A stretch of 64,000 bases of DNA, from the NCBI RefSeq assembly GCF_040581415.1, contig NZ_CP114014.1:2170001-2234000 (forward strand), read 5' to 3'. Under the pieces are notes generated by a model. That model was not told the origin of the DNA. It ran no database searches and saw only the letters and a list, made by a program, of their open reading frames with translations. The translations under genes and the position numbers were made by a program. The DNA comes from Paraconexibacter sp040581415. GTDB lineage: Bacteria > Actinomycetota > Thermoleophilia > Solirubrobacterales > Solirubrobacteraceae. The first letter of the stretch is position 1; every line of letters starts with the position of its first letter. Below are positions 7,420-15,990 of the stretch, piece by piece.

Positions 7420-9060
7420 ATGAAACTGGTCAACCGACTTGCCGATCCGGCACAGCGCGCGTCGCTCGAGGCGCGCTCCCTGCGTGCCCTCGCTCGCGCA
7501 GGAGCGCTCGGGCTCGAGAACCCGCACAAGTTCGCCCAGATCCTGAACGCGATGCGCAGCTACGGCCCGTACGGCGCGGCGCCCCGGATCGCGGCGCTGC
7601 GGCACGGCGGGCAGACCGCGATCGCCGACGAGTTCGGCCAGATCACGTTCGACGAGTTCGAGGAGCAGATCAACCGCCTGACCAGCGCGTGGATGCAGAA
7701 GGGCCTCGGCCCGGGAGCGACGATCGGCATCCTGTGCCGCAACCACCGCGCACCCCTGATCGCGTCCTTCGCCGCGTCCCGCCTCGGCGCCAACGCGGTC
7801 TGGCTCAACACCGCGTTCTCCACCCGCCAGGTGACCGAGGTCGCCGAGCGCGAGGGCGTCGACTTCCTCGTCTACGACATCGAGTTCACCGACGCCGTGG
7901 CGGGCATCTCGCCGGCGCGCGGCAAGCTCGCCTGCGCCACCGAGGACGCGGGCGACGACGAGCTGCGCAAGCTCATCGCCGGCGGCGACCCCAGGCTGAC
8001 GCCGGCACCGGCGAAGCCCGGCCGCATCGTCCTGCTGACCAGCGGCACGACCGGCACCCCGAAGGGCGCGCCCCGCCCCGAGCCGAAGTCGCTCACGATC
8101 CCCGGGGCGCTCCTGGACCGCATGCCGATGAAGGCCCGCGAGGCGACGGTGATCGGGCCGCCGCTGTTCCACGGCACCGGCCTCGTCATCGCGCTGCTGG
8201 CGATCAGCCTCGGCTCGACGCTCGTGCTGCGCCGCAAGTTCGAGGCGGGTCAGTTCCTCGACGACCTCGCCACGCACAAGGCGACCGGCGCCTGCGTCGT
8301 CCCGATCATGCTCCAGCGCGTGCTGGCGCTGGGGGAGGAGGACGTCAGGCGGCGCGACCTCAGCGCCCTGCGGGTCGTCTTCTGCGCCGGCTCGCAGCTG
8401 CCGGCCGAGGTCGCCACCAAGGCCCAGGCGCTGCTCGGCCCGGTCATCTACAACCTCTACGGGTCGACCGAGGTGTCGGTCGCCACGCTGGCCACCCCCG
8501 AGGACGTCCGCGTCGCGCCGCAGTCGGTGGGCCGCCCGGCGCTGGGCGCGAAGATCCGCATCTTCGACGAGGCCGGCAAGGAGCTGCCGCAGGGCCAGAC
8601 CGGGCGGATCTTCGTCGGCACCACGTCGCCGTTCGAGGGCTACACGGGCGGCGGGAAGAAGGACGTCATCGACGGCCTGATGTCGACCGGTGACGTCGGC
8701 CACTTCGATGCGAACGGCCGGTTGTTCATCGACGGGCGCGACGACGAGATGATCGTCAGCGGCGGCGAGAACGTCTTCCCGCGCGAGGTCGAGGAGCTGC
8801 TCGTCACGCACGAGGCGATCGCCGATGCGGCCGCCATCGGCGTCGACGACGAGGACTTCGGCAAGCGCCTGCGCGCGTTCGTCGTCCTCAAGCCCGGGCA
8901 GGACGTCAGCGAGGAGGCCGTGCAGGCGTTCGTCAAGGACAACCTCGCGCGCTACAAGTCGCCGCGTGAGGTCCTGTTCCTCGACGACCTCCCGCGGAAC
9001 CCGACCGGCAAGATCCTCAAGCGGGAGCTGGCCGAGCTCGAGGTCCCGTCGTCGACCTGA
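7420..9060 (+). CDS. AMP-forming acyl-CoA synthetase / fatty-acid-CoA ligase
   Basis: 546 residues, ANL superfamily. It activates a carboxylic acid with ATP to an acyl-adenylate and then the CoA thioester. Visible motifs are the P-loop LLTSGTTGTPKGAPR, YGSTEVS (A5), STGDVG with GRLFIDGRDDEMIVSGGENVFP (A7-A8 hinge) and the C-terminal catalytic Lys region NPTGKILKREL. Length is typical of fatty-acyl or aryl-CoA ligases. ATG at 7420 follows the GxGD gene by 12 bases, suggesting co-transcription. The motif order is complete, so the enzyme should be active; chain-length specificity cannot be read. Confidence 0.9.
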   Translation: MKLVNRLADPAQRASLEARSLRALARAGALGLENPHKFAQILNAMRSYGPYGAAPRIAALRHGGQTAIADEFGQITFDEFEEQINRLTSAWMQKGLGPGATIGILCRNHRAPLIASFAASRLGANAVWLNTAFSTRQVTEVAEREGVDFLVYDIEFTDAVAGISPARGKLACATEDAGDDELRKLIAGGDPRLTPAPAKPGRIVLLTSGTTGTPKGAPRPEPKSLTIPGALLDRMPMKAREATVIGPPLFHGTGLVIALLAISLGSTLVLRRKFEAGQFLDDLATHKATGACVVPIMLQRVLALGEEDVRRRDLSALRVVFCAGSQLPAEVATKAQALLGPVIYNLYGSTEVSVATLATPEDVRVAPQSVGRPALGAKIRIFDEAGKELPQGQTGRIFVGTTSPFEGYTGGGKKDVIDGLMSTGDVGHFDANGRLFIDGRDDEMIVSGGENVFPREVEELLVTHEAIADAAAIGVDDEDFGKRLRAFVVLKPGQDVSEEAVQAFVKDNLARYKSPREVLFLDDLPRNPTGKILKRELAELEVPSST

Positions 9061-9443
9061 GCGCTCCCCGGGCCGCCGACGCCCGGCTGCTGGCGGACCG
9101 GCAGACGGCGGCGATCGTCGCCGTCGTCGGCTGGGTCTTCATCGTCGCGTCGATCCCGAAGTTCGCGTTCTACGGCTGGGAGCTCGACAACTTCGAGCGC
9201 TTCGGCCTGCCCGCCGCGCCGGTCTGGGTGATCGCGGCCGGGGTCCTCGAGCTGGCCGGCGGCGTCCTGCTGCTGCGCGGCCGCCTGGTCGTGCCCGCAG
9301 CGCTCGTGCTGAGCATCGTGATGGTGGTCGCGATCGCCGTCTCCGGGGTCAAGGAGGGGGACGTGATCCCGTCGCTGACCGTCGCGCCGGCGTTGCTCGC
9401 CGCGCTCGTCGTGCTGCTGATCAGAGCCCGACGGGGTGCCTGA
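9057..9443 (+). CDS. Small DoxX-like membrane protein, probable non-canonical start
   Basis: The frame encodes about 128 residues with four hydrophobic segments. The N-terminal stretch GWVFIVASIPKFAFYGWE resembles the conserved start of DoxX-family proteins, and VLELAGGVLLLRGR the second helix. No ATG, GTG or TTG lies upstream of the GTG at 9228, which would delete the family-like first half. A CTG at 9057 overlaps the TGA of the acyl-CoA ligase (CTGA), copying the overlap style of neighbouring genes, so I place the start there tentatively. Function of DoxX-like proteins is poorly defined. It ends tail-to-tail with the NlpC-like gene with a 23-base overlap. Confidence 0.55.
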   Translation: MSAPRAADARLLADRQTAAIVAVVGWVFIVASIPKFAFYGWELDNFERFGLPAAPVWVIAAGVLELAGGVLLLRGRLVVPAALVLSIVMVVAIAVSGVKEGDVIPSLTVAPALLAALVVLLIRARRGA

Positions 9444-10092
9444 CGACGTAGCCCGCGGTGGACGCCGGAGCGTTGCTCCAGCGTGAGCCGCCGCCGTCGA
9501 GGGCGGACGTGTCGAAGCGGCGGCCGTCGATCGTCATGAACGCGTGCTCGCTGTTGGCGTAGATTGTCACGTGCTCGCCGGGGCCGGGATCGCCGTACGC
9601 GGCGAGCGCGCCCGACGTCAGCGGCCGCTCGAGCAGGCCGGCGGCGCGCAGGACGTAGGACACCGAGCCCGAGCAGTCGTACGCGGCGGCGTCGAACGAC
9701 CCGTGCCCGCCGCCGAGGACGTACGGGAGCGTCGCGATGCGGTCCCCGGCGGCGCGCATCAGCGGGAGTACGGCGCGGATCGGCAGCCGGCTGAGGCGGC
9801 GAGCGGCGTCCCACCGGGCCTGCTTGACCTCGACGCGCCAGCGGATGGGGCGGCGGTAGGCGTCGAGCTCGGCCGCCTGGACGCTGGCGAGGGTGGCGGC
9901 GGGCGTGCTCCTGAGGAGTCCGACCGTGGCGGCGGACAGCGGCGCGTCGAGGGGGGCGGGGCCGGTCCCTGCCGGGAAGGCGGGTCCGTCCAGCAGCGGT
10001 GCCAGCGCGGTCGCCGCGGTGATCGGGAGCGCGAGGGTCGCCAGCACGAGCGACGCGGCCGCGCCCTGTGCGCGCGTGATCGCGATCGTCAA
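9421..10092 (-). CDS. Secreted NlpC/P60-like cell-wall hydrolase
   Basis: 223 residues from a TTG start at 10092, preceded by a GGGGGA Shine-Dalgarno; no ATG or GTG is available in frame nearby. A hydrophobic signal peptide (about residues 8-30) precedes ~100 residues of spacer and a C-terminal domain with the catalytic-type motifs YDCSGSVSYVL (Cys140) and NSEHAFMTI (His183), as in NlpC/P60 Cys-His peptidases that cut peptidoglycan stems. The domain is short and diverged, so substrate preference is uncertain. It is divergent from the PilZ gene. Confidence 0.7.
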   Translation of the reverse strand: MTIAITRAQGAAASLVLATLALPITAATALAPLLDGPAFPAGTGPAPLDAPLSAATVGLLRSTPAATLASVQAAELDAYRRPIRWRVEVKQARWDAARRLSRLPIRAVLPLMRAAGDRIATLPYVLGGGHGSFDAAAYDCSGSVSYVLRAAGLLERPLTSGALAAYGDPGPGEHVTIYANSEHAFMTIDGRRFDTSALDGGGSRWSNAPASTAGYVVRHPVGL

Positions 10093-10245
10093 GACGCACG
10101 TCCCCCGAGACCCATGCCGGGTGGTTTCGCCACCGCCGGTCGATCTACTTTCGACGCAACCGTCCTTGCACGCCAGGTCTGTCGCCCTGGTTCCGCGCCC
10201 GCTCAAGGGCTCGCAGTGGCTGCCGACCACGGGAGGGACCCGCCC
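10093..10245. promoter_or_regulatory. Divergent promoter region with small hairpin
   Basis: 153 bases between the NlpC-like gene (-) and the PilZ gene (+). It holds a 5-bp hairpin GGTGG-tttcg-CCACC at 10120-10134 and, next to the PilZ start, the Shine-Dalgarno GGGAGGGA (10231-10238). I looked for c-di-GMP and c-di-AMP riboswitch cores because of the flanking genes and did not find a convincing match. Confidence 0.35.
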
Positions 10246-10875
10246 GTGCGCACCCCCGTCCTCGATCCCACCCAGGCGCCCGAGCCGCTCAGCGGCCATC
10301 CGATCGACCTCGTCGTCGCCGGGGGCTGGCGGCTGCCGGTCCGCGTCCCGGCCGCGACGCTGCCGGGGGACGTCATGCTCCGCCCGCTGAACGACGAGGC
10401 GGTGATGCCCGGCGGCGTGACCAGCTGCCCGGCCGCGCTCGAGTGGCGCAGCGCCCGCGGGCTCGTCCGCCGCACCGGCGAGCTGCAGGTCCGGTCCGGC
10501 CGTCTCGTGCTCGTGCAGGCGGACGAGGCCGTGATCATGCAGCGACGCAACTTCGCGCGGGTCCGCTGCGCGGTCCGGGTCGCGGTCGTGAGCGAGGTGG
10601 CCGGCGAGGAGCTCATCACCCGCACCGTCGACCTCAGCGTCGGCGGCATGCTGGTGGAGCACGCCGCGCTGCTGGACCTCCAGGAGCGCGTGCGGTTCTC
10701 GATCCTGCTGCCGGACCACGGCGAGCTGCAGGGCGAGGGGGAGATCGTCCGCGCAACGCCGTTCGGCCATCGCGCCGTCCAGTTCGATCCGATGCCGCGC
10801 GGCGACGAGCAGCGCCTCGCGCGTTACGTGATGGCCCAGGAGCGCGAAGGACGCTCCGCGGCCGCGTACGCCTGA
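10246..10875 (+). CDS. PilZ-domain protein (c-di-GMP receptor type)
   Basis: 209 residues. GTG start at 10246 with GGGAGGGA eight bases upstream. The N-terminal ~95 residues look like a YcgR-type beta domain; the C-terminal half is a PilZ domain with both c-di-GMP contacts intact: RxxxR as R101-N-F-A-R105 and DxSxxG as D129-L-S-V-G-G134. It should bind c-di-GMP in the cytoplasm and pass the signal to a partner, often motility or exopolysaccharide machinery. No cyclase or phosphodiesterase gene is in the window, so it is an orphan receptor here. Confidence 0.85.
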   Translation: MRTPVLDPTQAPEPLSGHPIDLVVAGGWRLPVRVPAATLPGDVMLRPLNDEAVMPGGVTSCPAALEWRSARGLVRRTGELQVRSGRLVLVQADEAVIMQRRNFARVRCAVRVAVVSEVAGEELITRTVDLSVGGMLVEHAALLDLQERVRFSILLPDHGELQGEGEIVRATPFGHRAVQFDPMPRGDEQRLARYVMAQEREGRSAAAYA

Positions 10876-10883
10876 GCCGGCTG

Positions 10884-12473
10884 CTAGGCCCCCAGCGCCT
10901 CGAGCGCCGACCGCACGTCCGGCAGGGGGGTGACCTTGCCCTTGTGGTCCAGCAGCAGGAAACGGTCGAGCCGGCGCAGGAACGCCCGGTCGTGGGACAC
11001 CGCCACGACCGTCCCGGTGAAGCCGTCGAGCGCCTGCTCGAGCGCCTCGCAGGACTCGACGTCGAGGTTGTCCGTCGGCTCGTCCAGGAGCAGCAGATTG
11101 TGCCCCTCGAGCTCGAGGCAGAGGATCTCCAGGCGCGCCCGCTGGCCGCCGGAGAGCGTCTCGACGCGGCGGTTCGACGCGTCCTGCAGGCCGTAACGGG
11201 CCAGGCCGCGCATCGCCAGCTCGTACGCACCGGTGCGCTCCTCGACGATGTCCGACAGCGTGCGGCCCGCGAAGTCGTCGCGCCGGTTCAGCTGCGTGAA
11301 CAGCCCGGGGGAGACACGATTCCCGAGCATCACGCGGCCCGCGGCCGGCTCGTCGGCGCCGCTCAGCAGCCCCATGACGTGCGTCTTCCCGGAGCCGTTC
11401 GGGCCGATCAGCCCAACGCGCTCGCCGAAGTGGATCTCGTCGCTGAACGGCCGGACGAGGCCATCGATCTCGACCTTGTCGAGGGTGACGACCTTGCGGG
11501 CCGAGTCGCCGCCGAGCAGCCGCACGTTGATCGACTTCTCGGTGACGGGGGCGGGGGGCGGGCCCTCGGCCACGAACCGCTTGTGGCGCGTGTCGAACGC
11601 GTTGGCGCGCTTGGCCAGGTCGGGCGAGTACCGCGCCCGTTCCTTGAAGATGCGGACGAGCTCGCGCAGGCGCTTCTCCTCCTCGTTCCACTGCGCGAGG
11701 CGGTCGCCGAGCTGCTTCTGCCGCTTCGCGCGTGCCTCGGCGTACGTCGCGTACGAGCCGTCGTGGACCCAGGCGCCCCCCGCCTCGAGCGTGACGATCG
11801 TGTCGGTCGCGGCGGCGAGCAGCTCGCGGTCGTGGCTGATGAGCAGGATTGTCTTCTTCGTCGCGCGCAGCGCACCCTCGAGCCACTTCTTCGCCGGGAT
11901 GTCGAGGAAGTTGTCCGGCTCGTCGAGCAGCAGGACGGGGGCGTCGGACGTCAGCAGCAGCTCGAGCACGAGGCGCTTGCGCTCGCCGCCCGACAGCGTC
12001 GTCGACGGCCGGTCCCCGACCTCGGTCAGCCCGGCGCGCGCGATCCGCCGGCAGACGGTGTCCCACTGGCCCTCGAGCTCGTAGCCGCCGACGTCGCTCC
12101 ACTCCCCGATGAGCTCGCCCAGCCGGACGCCGGCGTCGGCGTCGCCGGCGGCGAGGTCGCGCTCACAGGCCAGGAGCGCGAGCCCGATGTCGCGGGTCCG
12201 CGGCGGTGCGCCCATGAGCAGCAGCTCGCGGACCGTCCCCTCGCCCGTCCCGACGTCCTGGGGCATCGCCAGGACCCGTCCGCCCATCGAGGCGTCTCCC
12301 GTCCCCGCCTTCAGCTCACCCGACAGGATTCCCAGCAGCGTCGACTTCCCGACGCCGTTCACCCCGACCAGGCCGGCGTGCTTGCCCGGCGCGAGCTTGA
12401 ACGTCACGTCGTAGAAGAGCGTGTCACCGCCCGGGTGGGCGTAGCTGAGGTCGGTGACGTGGAGGTGGGCCAT
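10884..12473 (-). CDS. ABC-F family ATPase (ribosome-associated)
   Basis: 529 residues with two ABC modules and no membrane segment, the ABC-F layout of translation factors such as EttA and antibiotic target-protection proteins. First module: GVNGVGKST, LSGGERKRLVLELLL, LLLLDEPDNFLD. Second: GPNGSGKTH, LSGGQRARLEIL, LLLLDEPTDNLD. The linker between modules (about residues 235-300) is charged and helical, as expected for the P-site tRNA interaction motif. Its ATG at 12473 is 34 bases from tRNA-Leu, transcribed divergently. Housekeeping versus resistance role cannot be told from sequence. Confidence 0.88.
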   Translation of the reverse strand: MAHLHVTDLSYAHPGGDTLFYDVTFKLAPGKHAGLVGVNGVGKSTLLGILSGELKAGTGDASMGGRVLAMPQDVGTGEGTVRELLLMGAPPRTRDIGLALLACERDLAAGDADAGVRLGELIGEWSDVGGYELEGQWDTVCRRIARAGLTEVGDRPSTTLSGGERKRLVLELLLTSDAPVLLLDEPDNFLDIPAKKWLEGALRATKKTILLISHDRELLAAATDTIVTLEAGGAWVHDGSYATYAEARAKRQKQLGDRLAQWNEEEKRLRELVRIFKERARYSPDLAKRANAFDTRHKRFVAEGPPPAPVTEKSINVRLLGGDSARKVVTLDKVEIDGLVRPFSDEIHFGERVGLIGPNGSGKTHVMGLLSGADEPAAGRVMLGNRVSPGLFTQLNRRDDFAGRTLSDIVEERTGAYELAMRGLARYGLQDASNRRVETLSGGQRARLEILCLELEGHNLLLLDEPTDNLDVESCEALEQALDGFTGTVVAVSHDRAFLRRLDRFLLLDHKGKVTPLPDVRSALEALGA

Positions 12474-12506
12474 GTAGTGGTATTGTCCTGCACCTCGCCG
12501 GTCCCA

Positions 12507-12590
12507 GCGGATGTGGTGAAATTGGTATACACGCAGCGTTCAGGTCGCTGTGGGGGCAACCCCGTGGAGGTTCGAGTCCTCTCATCCGCA
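12507..12590 (+). tRNA. tRNA-Leu (anticodon CAG)
   Basis: 84 bases with a long variable arm. Acceptor GCGGATG pairs with CATCCGC; anticodon stem CAGCG/CGCTG (from 12534) encloses loop TTCAGGT with anticodon CAG at 12541-12543. The T-loop TTCGAGT and discriminator A (12590) are normal. CCA is not encoded. A strong terminator follows. Confidence 0.95.
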
Positions 12591-12603
12591 CTGAAGTCCC
12601 GAA

Positions 12604-12625
12604 GGCCCCGCTCGCGGGGCCTTTT
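12604..12625 (+). terminator. Intrinsic terminator of tRNA-Leu
   Basis: Perfect 7-bp stem GGCCCCG/CGGGGCC with CTCG loop, followed by TTTT (12622-12625). Confidence 0.85.
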
Positions 12626-12711
12626 CGCGTCTTCAGGGGTCTGGACGCGTTCCTGCCGCGCGTGAGCGTTCGCCCGCCCGCAGGCGCCGCGAGCTAAGGT
12701 TTCCCCAGAAG

Positions 12712-12725
12712 TTGACGCGCGTCAA
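12712..12725. promoter_or_regulatory. Perfect 14-bp palindrome, probable TetR operator
   Basis: TTGACGCGCGTCAA equals its own reverse complement and ends 13 bases before the ATG of the monooxygenase gene, where a repressor would block the promoter. The second gene of the operon is a TetR-family regulator, the natural candidate ligand-responsive repressor. The link is inferred. Confidence 0.6.
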
Positions 12726-12738
12726 GTACGGTCGGGTG

Positions 12739-14109
12739 ATGGCGACGACACCCACGGTAGCGATCATCGGAGCCGGGATCAGCGGGCTGACCTCCGGCAA
12801 GATGCTGACGGACTACGGCATCGACTACACGTGCTTCGAGAGCGGCGACCGCATCGGCGGCAACTGGGCCTTCGCGAATCCGAACGGGCACTCGAGTGCC
12901 TACCGCTCGCTGCACATCGACACCTCGAAGGACCTGCTGTCGTTCGAGGACTTCCCGATGCCGGACGACTATCCGGACTTCCCGCACCACAGCGAGATCA
13001 AGCGCTACCTGGACAGCTACGCGGACACGTTCGGCCTGCACGAGCGGATCCGCTTCGAGACCCCGGTCCAGCGGGCCGAGCGGCTGGACGGCGGCGGCTG
13101 GCGCCTGCGGACCGCCGAGGGCGAGCACCATGCGGACGTCCTCGTCGTCGCCAACGGCCACCACTGGGACCCACGCTCCCCCGAGTTCCTGGGGACCTTC
13201 GGCGGCGACGTGATCCACTCGCATCACTACATCTCGCCGACCGAGCCCCTGGACCTGAAGGGCAAGCGGGTCCTCGTCGTCGGGATCGGCAACTCCGCGG
13301 CGGACATCATCAGCGAGCTGTCCCAGCGCAGCCACGGCAACGAGGTGACCGTGTCCACGCGGTCCGGCGCCTGGATCATGCCGAAGTACATCTTCGGCAA
13401 GCCGGTCGACCGGCTCGCCCGCACGCTGCCCTACATCCCGCCGGCCTGGCAGCGCCGGATGGTGCGCCACGTCCCGCGGCTGATCTCCGGCAAGCCCGAG
13501 GACTACGGCCTGCCGCGCCCGCAGCACAACTTCCTGGAGGCCCATCCGACGGTCTCCAGCGAGCTGCTGCTGCGCCTCGGGTCGGGCGACGCGACTGTCA
13601 AGCCCGATGTCGAGCGGCTGGACGGGGACACGGTGCACTTCGTCGATGGGACGTCCCGCGACTTCGATGCGATCGTGTACGCCACGGGCTACAACATCAG
13701 CTTCCCGTTCTTCGACCCGGATTTCCTGAGCGCGCCGGACAACGCGCTGCCGCTGTACAAGCGGATGCTGAAGCCGGGGATCGACGACCTCGTGTTCGTC
13801 GGGCTCGCGCAGGCGCTGCCGACGCTGTTCCCGTTCGTCGAGAACCAGACGCGGCTGCTGGCGGCGTACGTGGCCGGGCACTACCGGCCGCCGGCACAGG
13901 CCGAGATGGAGGCGACGATCGTCGCCGACCAACGTCGCTACGCCGGGCACTACGCCGATCGCCCCCGTCACACGCAGCAGGTCGACTACTTCCTCTACGT
14001 GGACGAGATGAACAAGCGTGAGCTGCCAGCCGGCCGGCGGCGGGTCGACGAGCAGGGGCCGGTGCCGCTCGCCGGTCGGGCGGCGGCGGCCGCGGGAGTG
14101 TCCGCGTGA
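12739..14109 (+). CDS. Flavin-containing monooxygenase (class B, FMO type)
   Basis: 456 residues. FAD-binding GAGISG near residue 9, the FMO fingerprint FxGxxxHxxxY (FGGDVIHSHHY), a second NADPH-binding Rossmann motif GIGNSAADI, and ATGYNISFPF near the C-terminus are all present. It should use NADPH and oxygen to oxidise a soft nucleophile or ketone. The C-terminal ~25 residues are Ala/Arg-rich and unlike the family. ATG 12739 is chosen over the TTG at 12712, which lies in the palindrome; GTG 12736 is adjacent. Its stop overlaps the TetR gene start, forming an operon with a regulator and a hydrolase. Confidence 0.88.
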   Translation: MATTPTVAIIGAGISGLTSGKMLTDYGIDYTCFESGDRIGGNWAFANPNGHSSAYRSLHIDTSKDLLSFEDFPMPDDYPDFPHHSEIKRYLDSYADTFGLHERIRFETPVQRAERLDGGGWRLRTAEGEHHADVLVVANGHHWDPRSPEFLGTFGGDVIHSHHYISPTEPLDLKGKRVLVVGIGNSAADIISELSQRSHGNEVTVSTRSGAWIMPKYIFGKPVDRLARTLPYIPPAWQRRMVRHVPRLISGKPEDYGLPRPQHNFLEAHPTVSSELLLRLGSGDATVKPDVERLDGDTVHFVDGTSRDFDAIVYATGYNISFPFFDPDFLSAPDNALPLYKRMLKPGIDDLVFVGLAQALPTLFPFVENQTRLLAAYVAGHYRPPAQAEMEATIVADQRRYAGHYADRPRHTQQVDYFLYVDEMNKRELPAGRRRVDEQGPVPLAGRAAAAAGVSA

Positions 14110-14687
14110 GCGCTCAGCCGACCACCGTCCGTGGACAGGAACGCCGCGGCGCGATCCTCGAGGCGCTCGAGCGCCTGCTGCGCGATCGGCCGCTGGCGTC
14201 GATCGACGTGGCGCAGCTCAGTGCCGAGGCGGGCATGACGCGGTCCGGGTTCTACTTCTACTTCCCCACGAAGGAGGCCGCGATCGAGGTGCTCCTCGGG
14301 GACCTGTACGAGGAGATGGTCGGCTTCGCGGCCCCGTTCTTCGACGGGGACGCACCGCCGAGCGTCGAGCTCCACGAGGCGCTCGGGCACGTCGCCGCGC
14401 TGTGGGCCACACACGAGCACCTGCTCGGCGCGATGGTCACCGCCGCGAGCACCGACCCCCGGGCGGGCGCCACCTGGGACGCCTGGACCGCGGCCTGGGT
14501 CGAGCGTGTCGCGACCACGATCGCCGCCGAGCGCCGCCGCGGCGTCGCGCCGGACGGCCCCGATCCGCAGGAGCTCGCGCAGGTCCTGATCGGGATGAAC
14601 ATCCACGCGTTCCAGCAGCCGGGTCCGGCGCCGCTGGACGCCCTCACCGCGGTCTGGAGCAACGCGATCTACGGGGTGCGGCCATGA
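14106..14687 (+). CDS. TetR-family regulator, EthR-like
   Basis: 193 residues from a GTG overlapping the previous stop (GTGA). The N-terminal helix-turn-helix (about residues 27-60) reads IDVAQLSAEAGMTRSGFYFYF, with PTKEAAIEVLL following, close in style to EthR of mycobacteria, which controls the Baeyer-Villiger enzyme EthA. The rest is an all-helical ligand pocket. It probably represses its own operon through the palindrome at 12712-12725; unlike ethA-ethR the genes here are co-directional. The effector may be the monooxygenase substrate. Confidence 0.88.
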   Translation: MSAQPTTVRGQERRGAILEALERLLRDRPLASIDVAQLSAEAGMTRSGFYFYFPTKEAAIEVLLGDLYEEMVGFAAPFFDGDAPPSVELHEALGHVAALWATHEHLLGAMVTAASTDPRAGATWDAWTAAWVERVATTIAAERRRGVAPDGPDPQELAQVLIGMNIHAFQQPGPAPLDALTAVWSNAIYGVRP

Positions 14688-15610
14688 GGCGCGACATCAG
14701 CGTCGGGAGCGGCGGCGAGCAGCTCGCCGTGTGGCACTACCCGGGGGCCGGCGACGCGCTGGCCGGTCCGGGCGGGCGGCCGTGCATCGCGATGGCCCAC
14801 GGGTTCGGGGCCACGCGCGACAGCGGCCTCGAGGCGTTCGCCGAGGCCCACGTCGAGGCCGGCGCCGATGTCCTGCTCTTCGACTACCGCCATTTCGGGG
14901 CCAGCAGCGGCGAGCCCCGTCAGCTGATCTCGCCCGCGGCGCAGCGCGCCGACTACCACGCTGTCATCGCGCACGCGCGGTCACTGGATGGCGTGGACCC
15001 GGACCGGATCGTCGCGTGGGGCGTCTCGCTGGCCGGGGGGCATGTCCTGCAGGTCGGCGCCGAGGACCCGCGCCTGGCCGCAGTGGTCGCCCTGACCCCG
15101 GCGCCCGACGGCCTGGCGGCGATGCGGGTGGCGATCGCGCGGGACGGCATGGTGGCCGCGCTGCGGCTGACCGGGGCCGGGCTGGCCGACCTCGGTGCGT
15201 CGCTGCGCGGCCGCGCACCGGTCACCGTGCCGACGGCGGGCCCGCCGGGCTCGACGGCCGTCCTGACGGCGCCCGGTGCCGAGGAGCGCTGGCGCGCGGT
15301 CGTCGGCCCGACGTGGGAGAACAACGTCTGCGCGCGCGTGCTGCTGCAGTTCGGTGGCTACCGGCCGGGTCGCCACGCCGCGAAGCTCACGATGCCGTTG
15401 CTGGTGCAGATCGCCGACCTCGATCAGACCGCGCCGCCCGCCGCCGCGATGGTCGCTGCGCGCCGGGGCCGGGCCGAGGTGCGCCACCTGCCCGCGGACC
15501 ACTTCGACGTCTATCCGGGCGGCCCGCACCACGAGGCCGCGGTCCGGCAGCAGGTCGACTTCCTGCGGCGCCACCTCGGGGCACCGGTTGCCGCGGCGTC
15601 GTCCGCGTAA
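14684..15610 (+). CDS. Alpha/beta hydrolase in monooxygenase operon
   Basis: 308 residues, start ATG 14684 overlapping the TetR stop (ATGA). Features: oxyanion HGFGATRDSG, nucleophile elbow GVSLAGG (Ser within WGVSLAGGH), a late Asp in QIADLDQTAPP and His in PADHFDVYPGG. It resembles dienelactone-hydrolase/YcjY-type hydrolases. With the monooxygenase upstream, a plausible pathway is oxygen insertion followed by ester hydrolysis, but that is inference. It is followed by a long hairpin. Confidence 0.85.
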   Translation: MRRDISVGSGGEQLAVWHYPGAGDALAGPGGRPCIAMAHGFGATRDSGLEAFAEAHVEAGADVLLFDYRHFGASSGEPRQLISPAAQRADYHAVIAHARSLDGVDPDRIVAWGVSLAGGHVLQVGAEDPRLAAVVALTPAPDGLAAMRVAIARDGMVAALRLTGAGLADLGASLRGRAPVTVPTAGPPGSTAVLTAPGAEERWRAVVGPTWENNVCARVLLQFGGYRPGRHAAKLTMPLLVQIADLDQTAPPAAAMVAARRGRAEVRHLPADHFDVYPGGPHHEAAVRQQVDFLRRHLGAPVAAASSA

Positions 15611-15636
15611 GCAGGGGCGACGCGGCAGGTGAGCCC

Positions 15637-15683
15637 GGCGTGTGGTCAGAAGCTCCCTTAGCGAGCACTTCTGACCACACGCC
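15637..15683. repeat. Long intergenic palindrome
   Basis: Perfect 16-bp arms GGCGTGTGGTCAGAAG (15637-15652) and CTTCTGACCACACGCC (15668-15683) with a 15-base loop, between the hydrolase stop and tRNA-Glu. It could end the operon, but lacks a T-run. Confidence 0.6.
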
Positions 15684-15720
15684 GCCCAGCGGGCGGGCTT
15701 TGCTACTCTTCCGGCCCCGC

Positions 15721-15793
15721 GCCGCTATCGTCTAGGGGACTAGGACGCCGCCCTCTCACGGCGGAAACCGGAGTTCGAATCTCCGTAGCGGTA
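15721..15793 (+). tRNA. tRNA-Glu (anticodon CTC)
   Basis: 73 bases. Acceptor GCCGCTA pairs with TAGCGGT (first pair G-U), anticodon stem CCGCC/GGCGG (15748-15764) with loop CTCTCAC and anticodon CTC at 15755-15757; T-loop TTCGAAT; discriminator A. CCA is not encoded. Confidence 0.94.
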
Positions 15794-15802
15794 CCTACGA
15801 AA

Positions 15803-15824
15803 GGCCTGCAAATGCGGGCCTTTT
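15803..15824 (+). terminator. Intrinsic terminator of tRNA-Glu
   Basis: Stem GGCCTGC/GCGGGCC (one G-U pair), loop AAAT, followed by TTTT at 15821-15824. Confidence 0.8.
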
Positions 15825-15990
15825 GTGCGTCTGGGGCCGGATCGAGCCAGTGTCGGACCGATGTCCGCCGCGTCAGCAACGACACGGTCACACGTAGACG
15901 CCTTGGCGCGCCGCCCCTACAGTGCGACCCACGCGCTGCCCTGGCAGGGGGCGGCAACGGCGGGCGTCGGGCGCCCAGGGAGAGGGTCAC

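Noticed and set aside
10093..10245. Possible c-di-GMP or c-di-AMP riboswitch between the NlpC-like and PilZ genes
   Set aside because: Some local similarity (GACGCAA, a small hairpin) but the conserved core of either class is not present in order.
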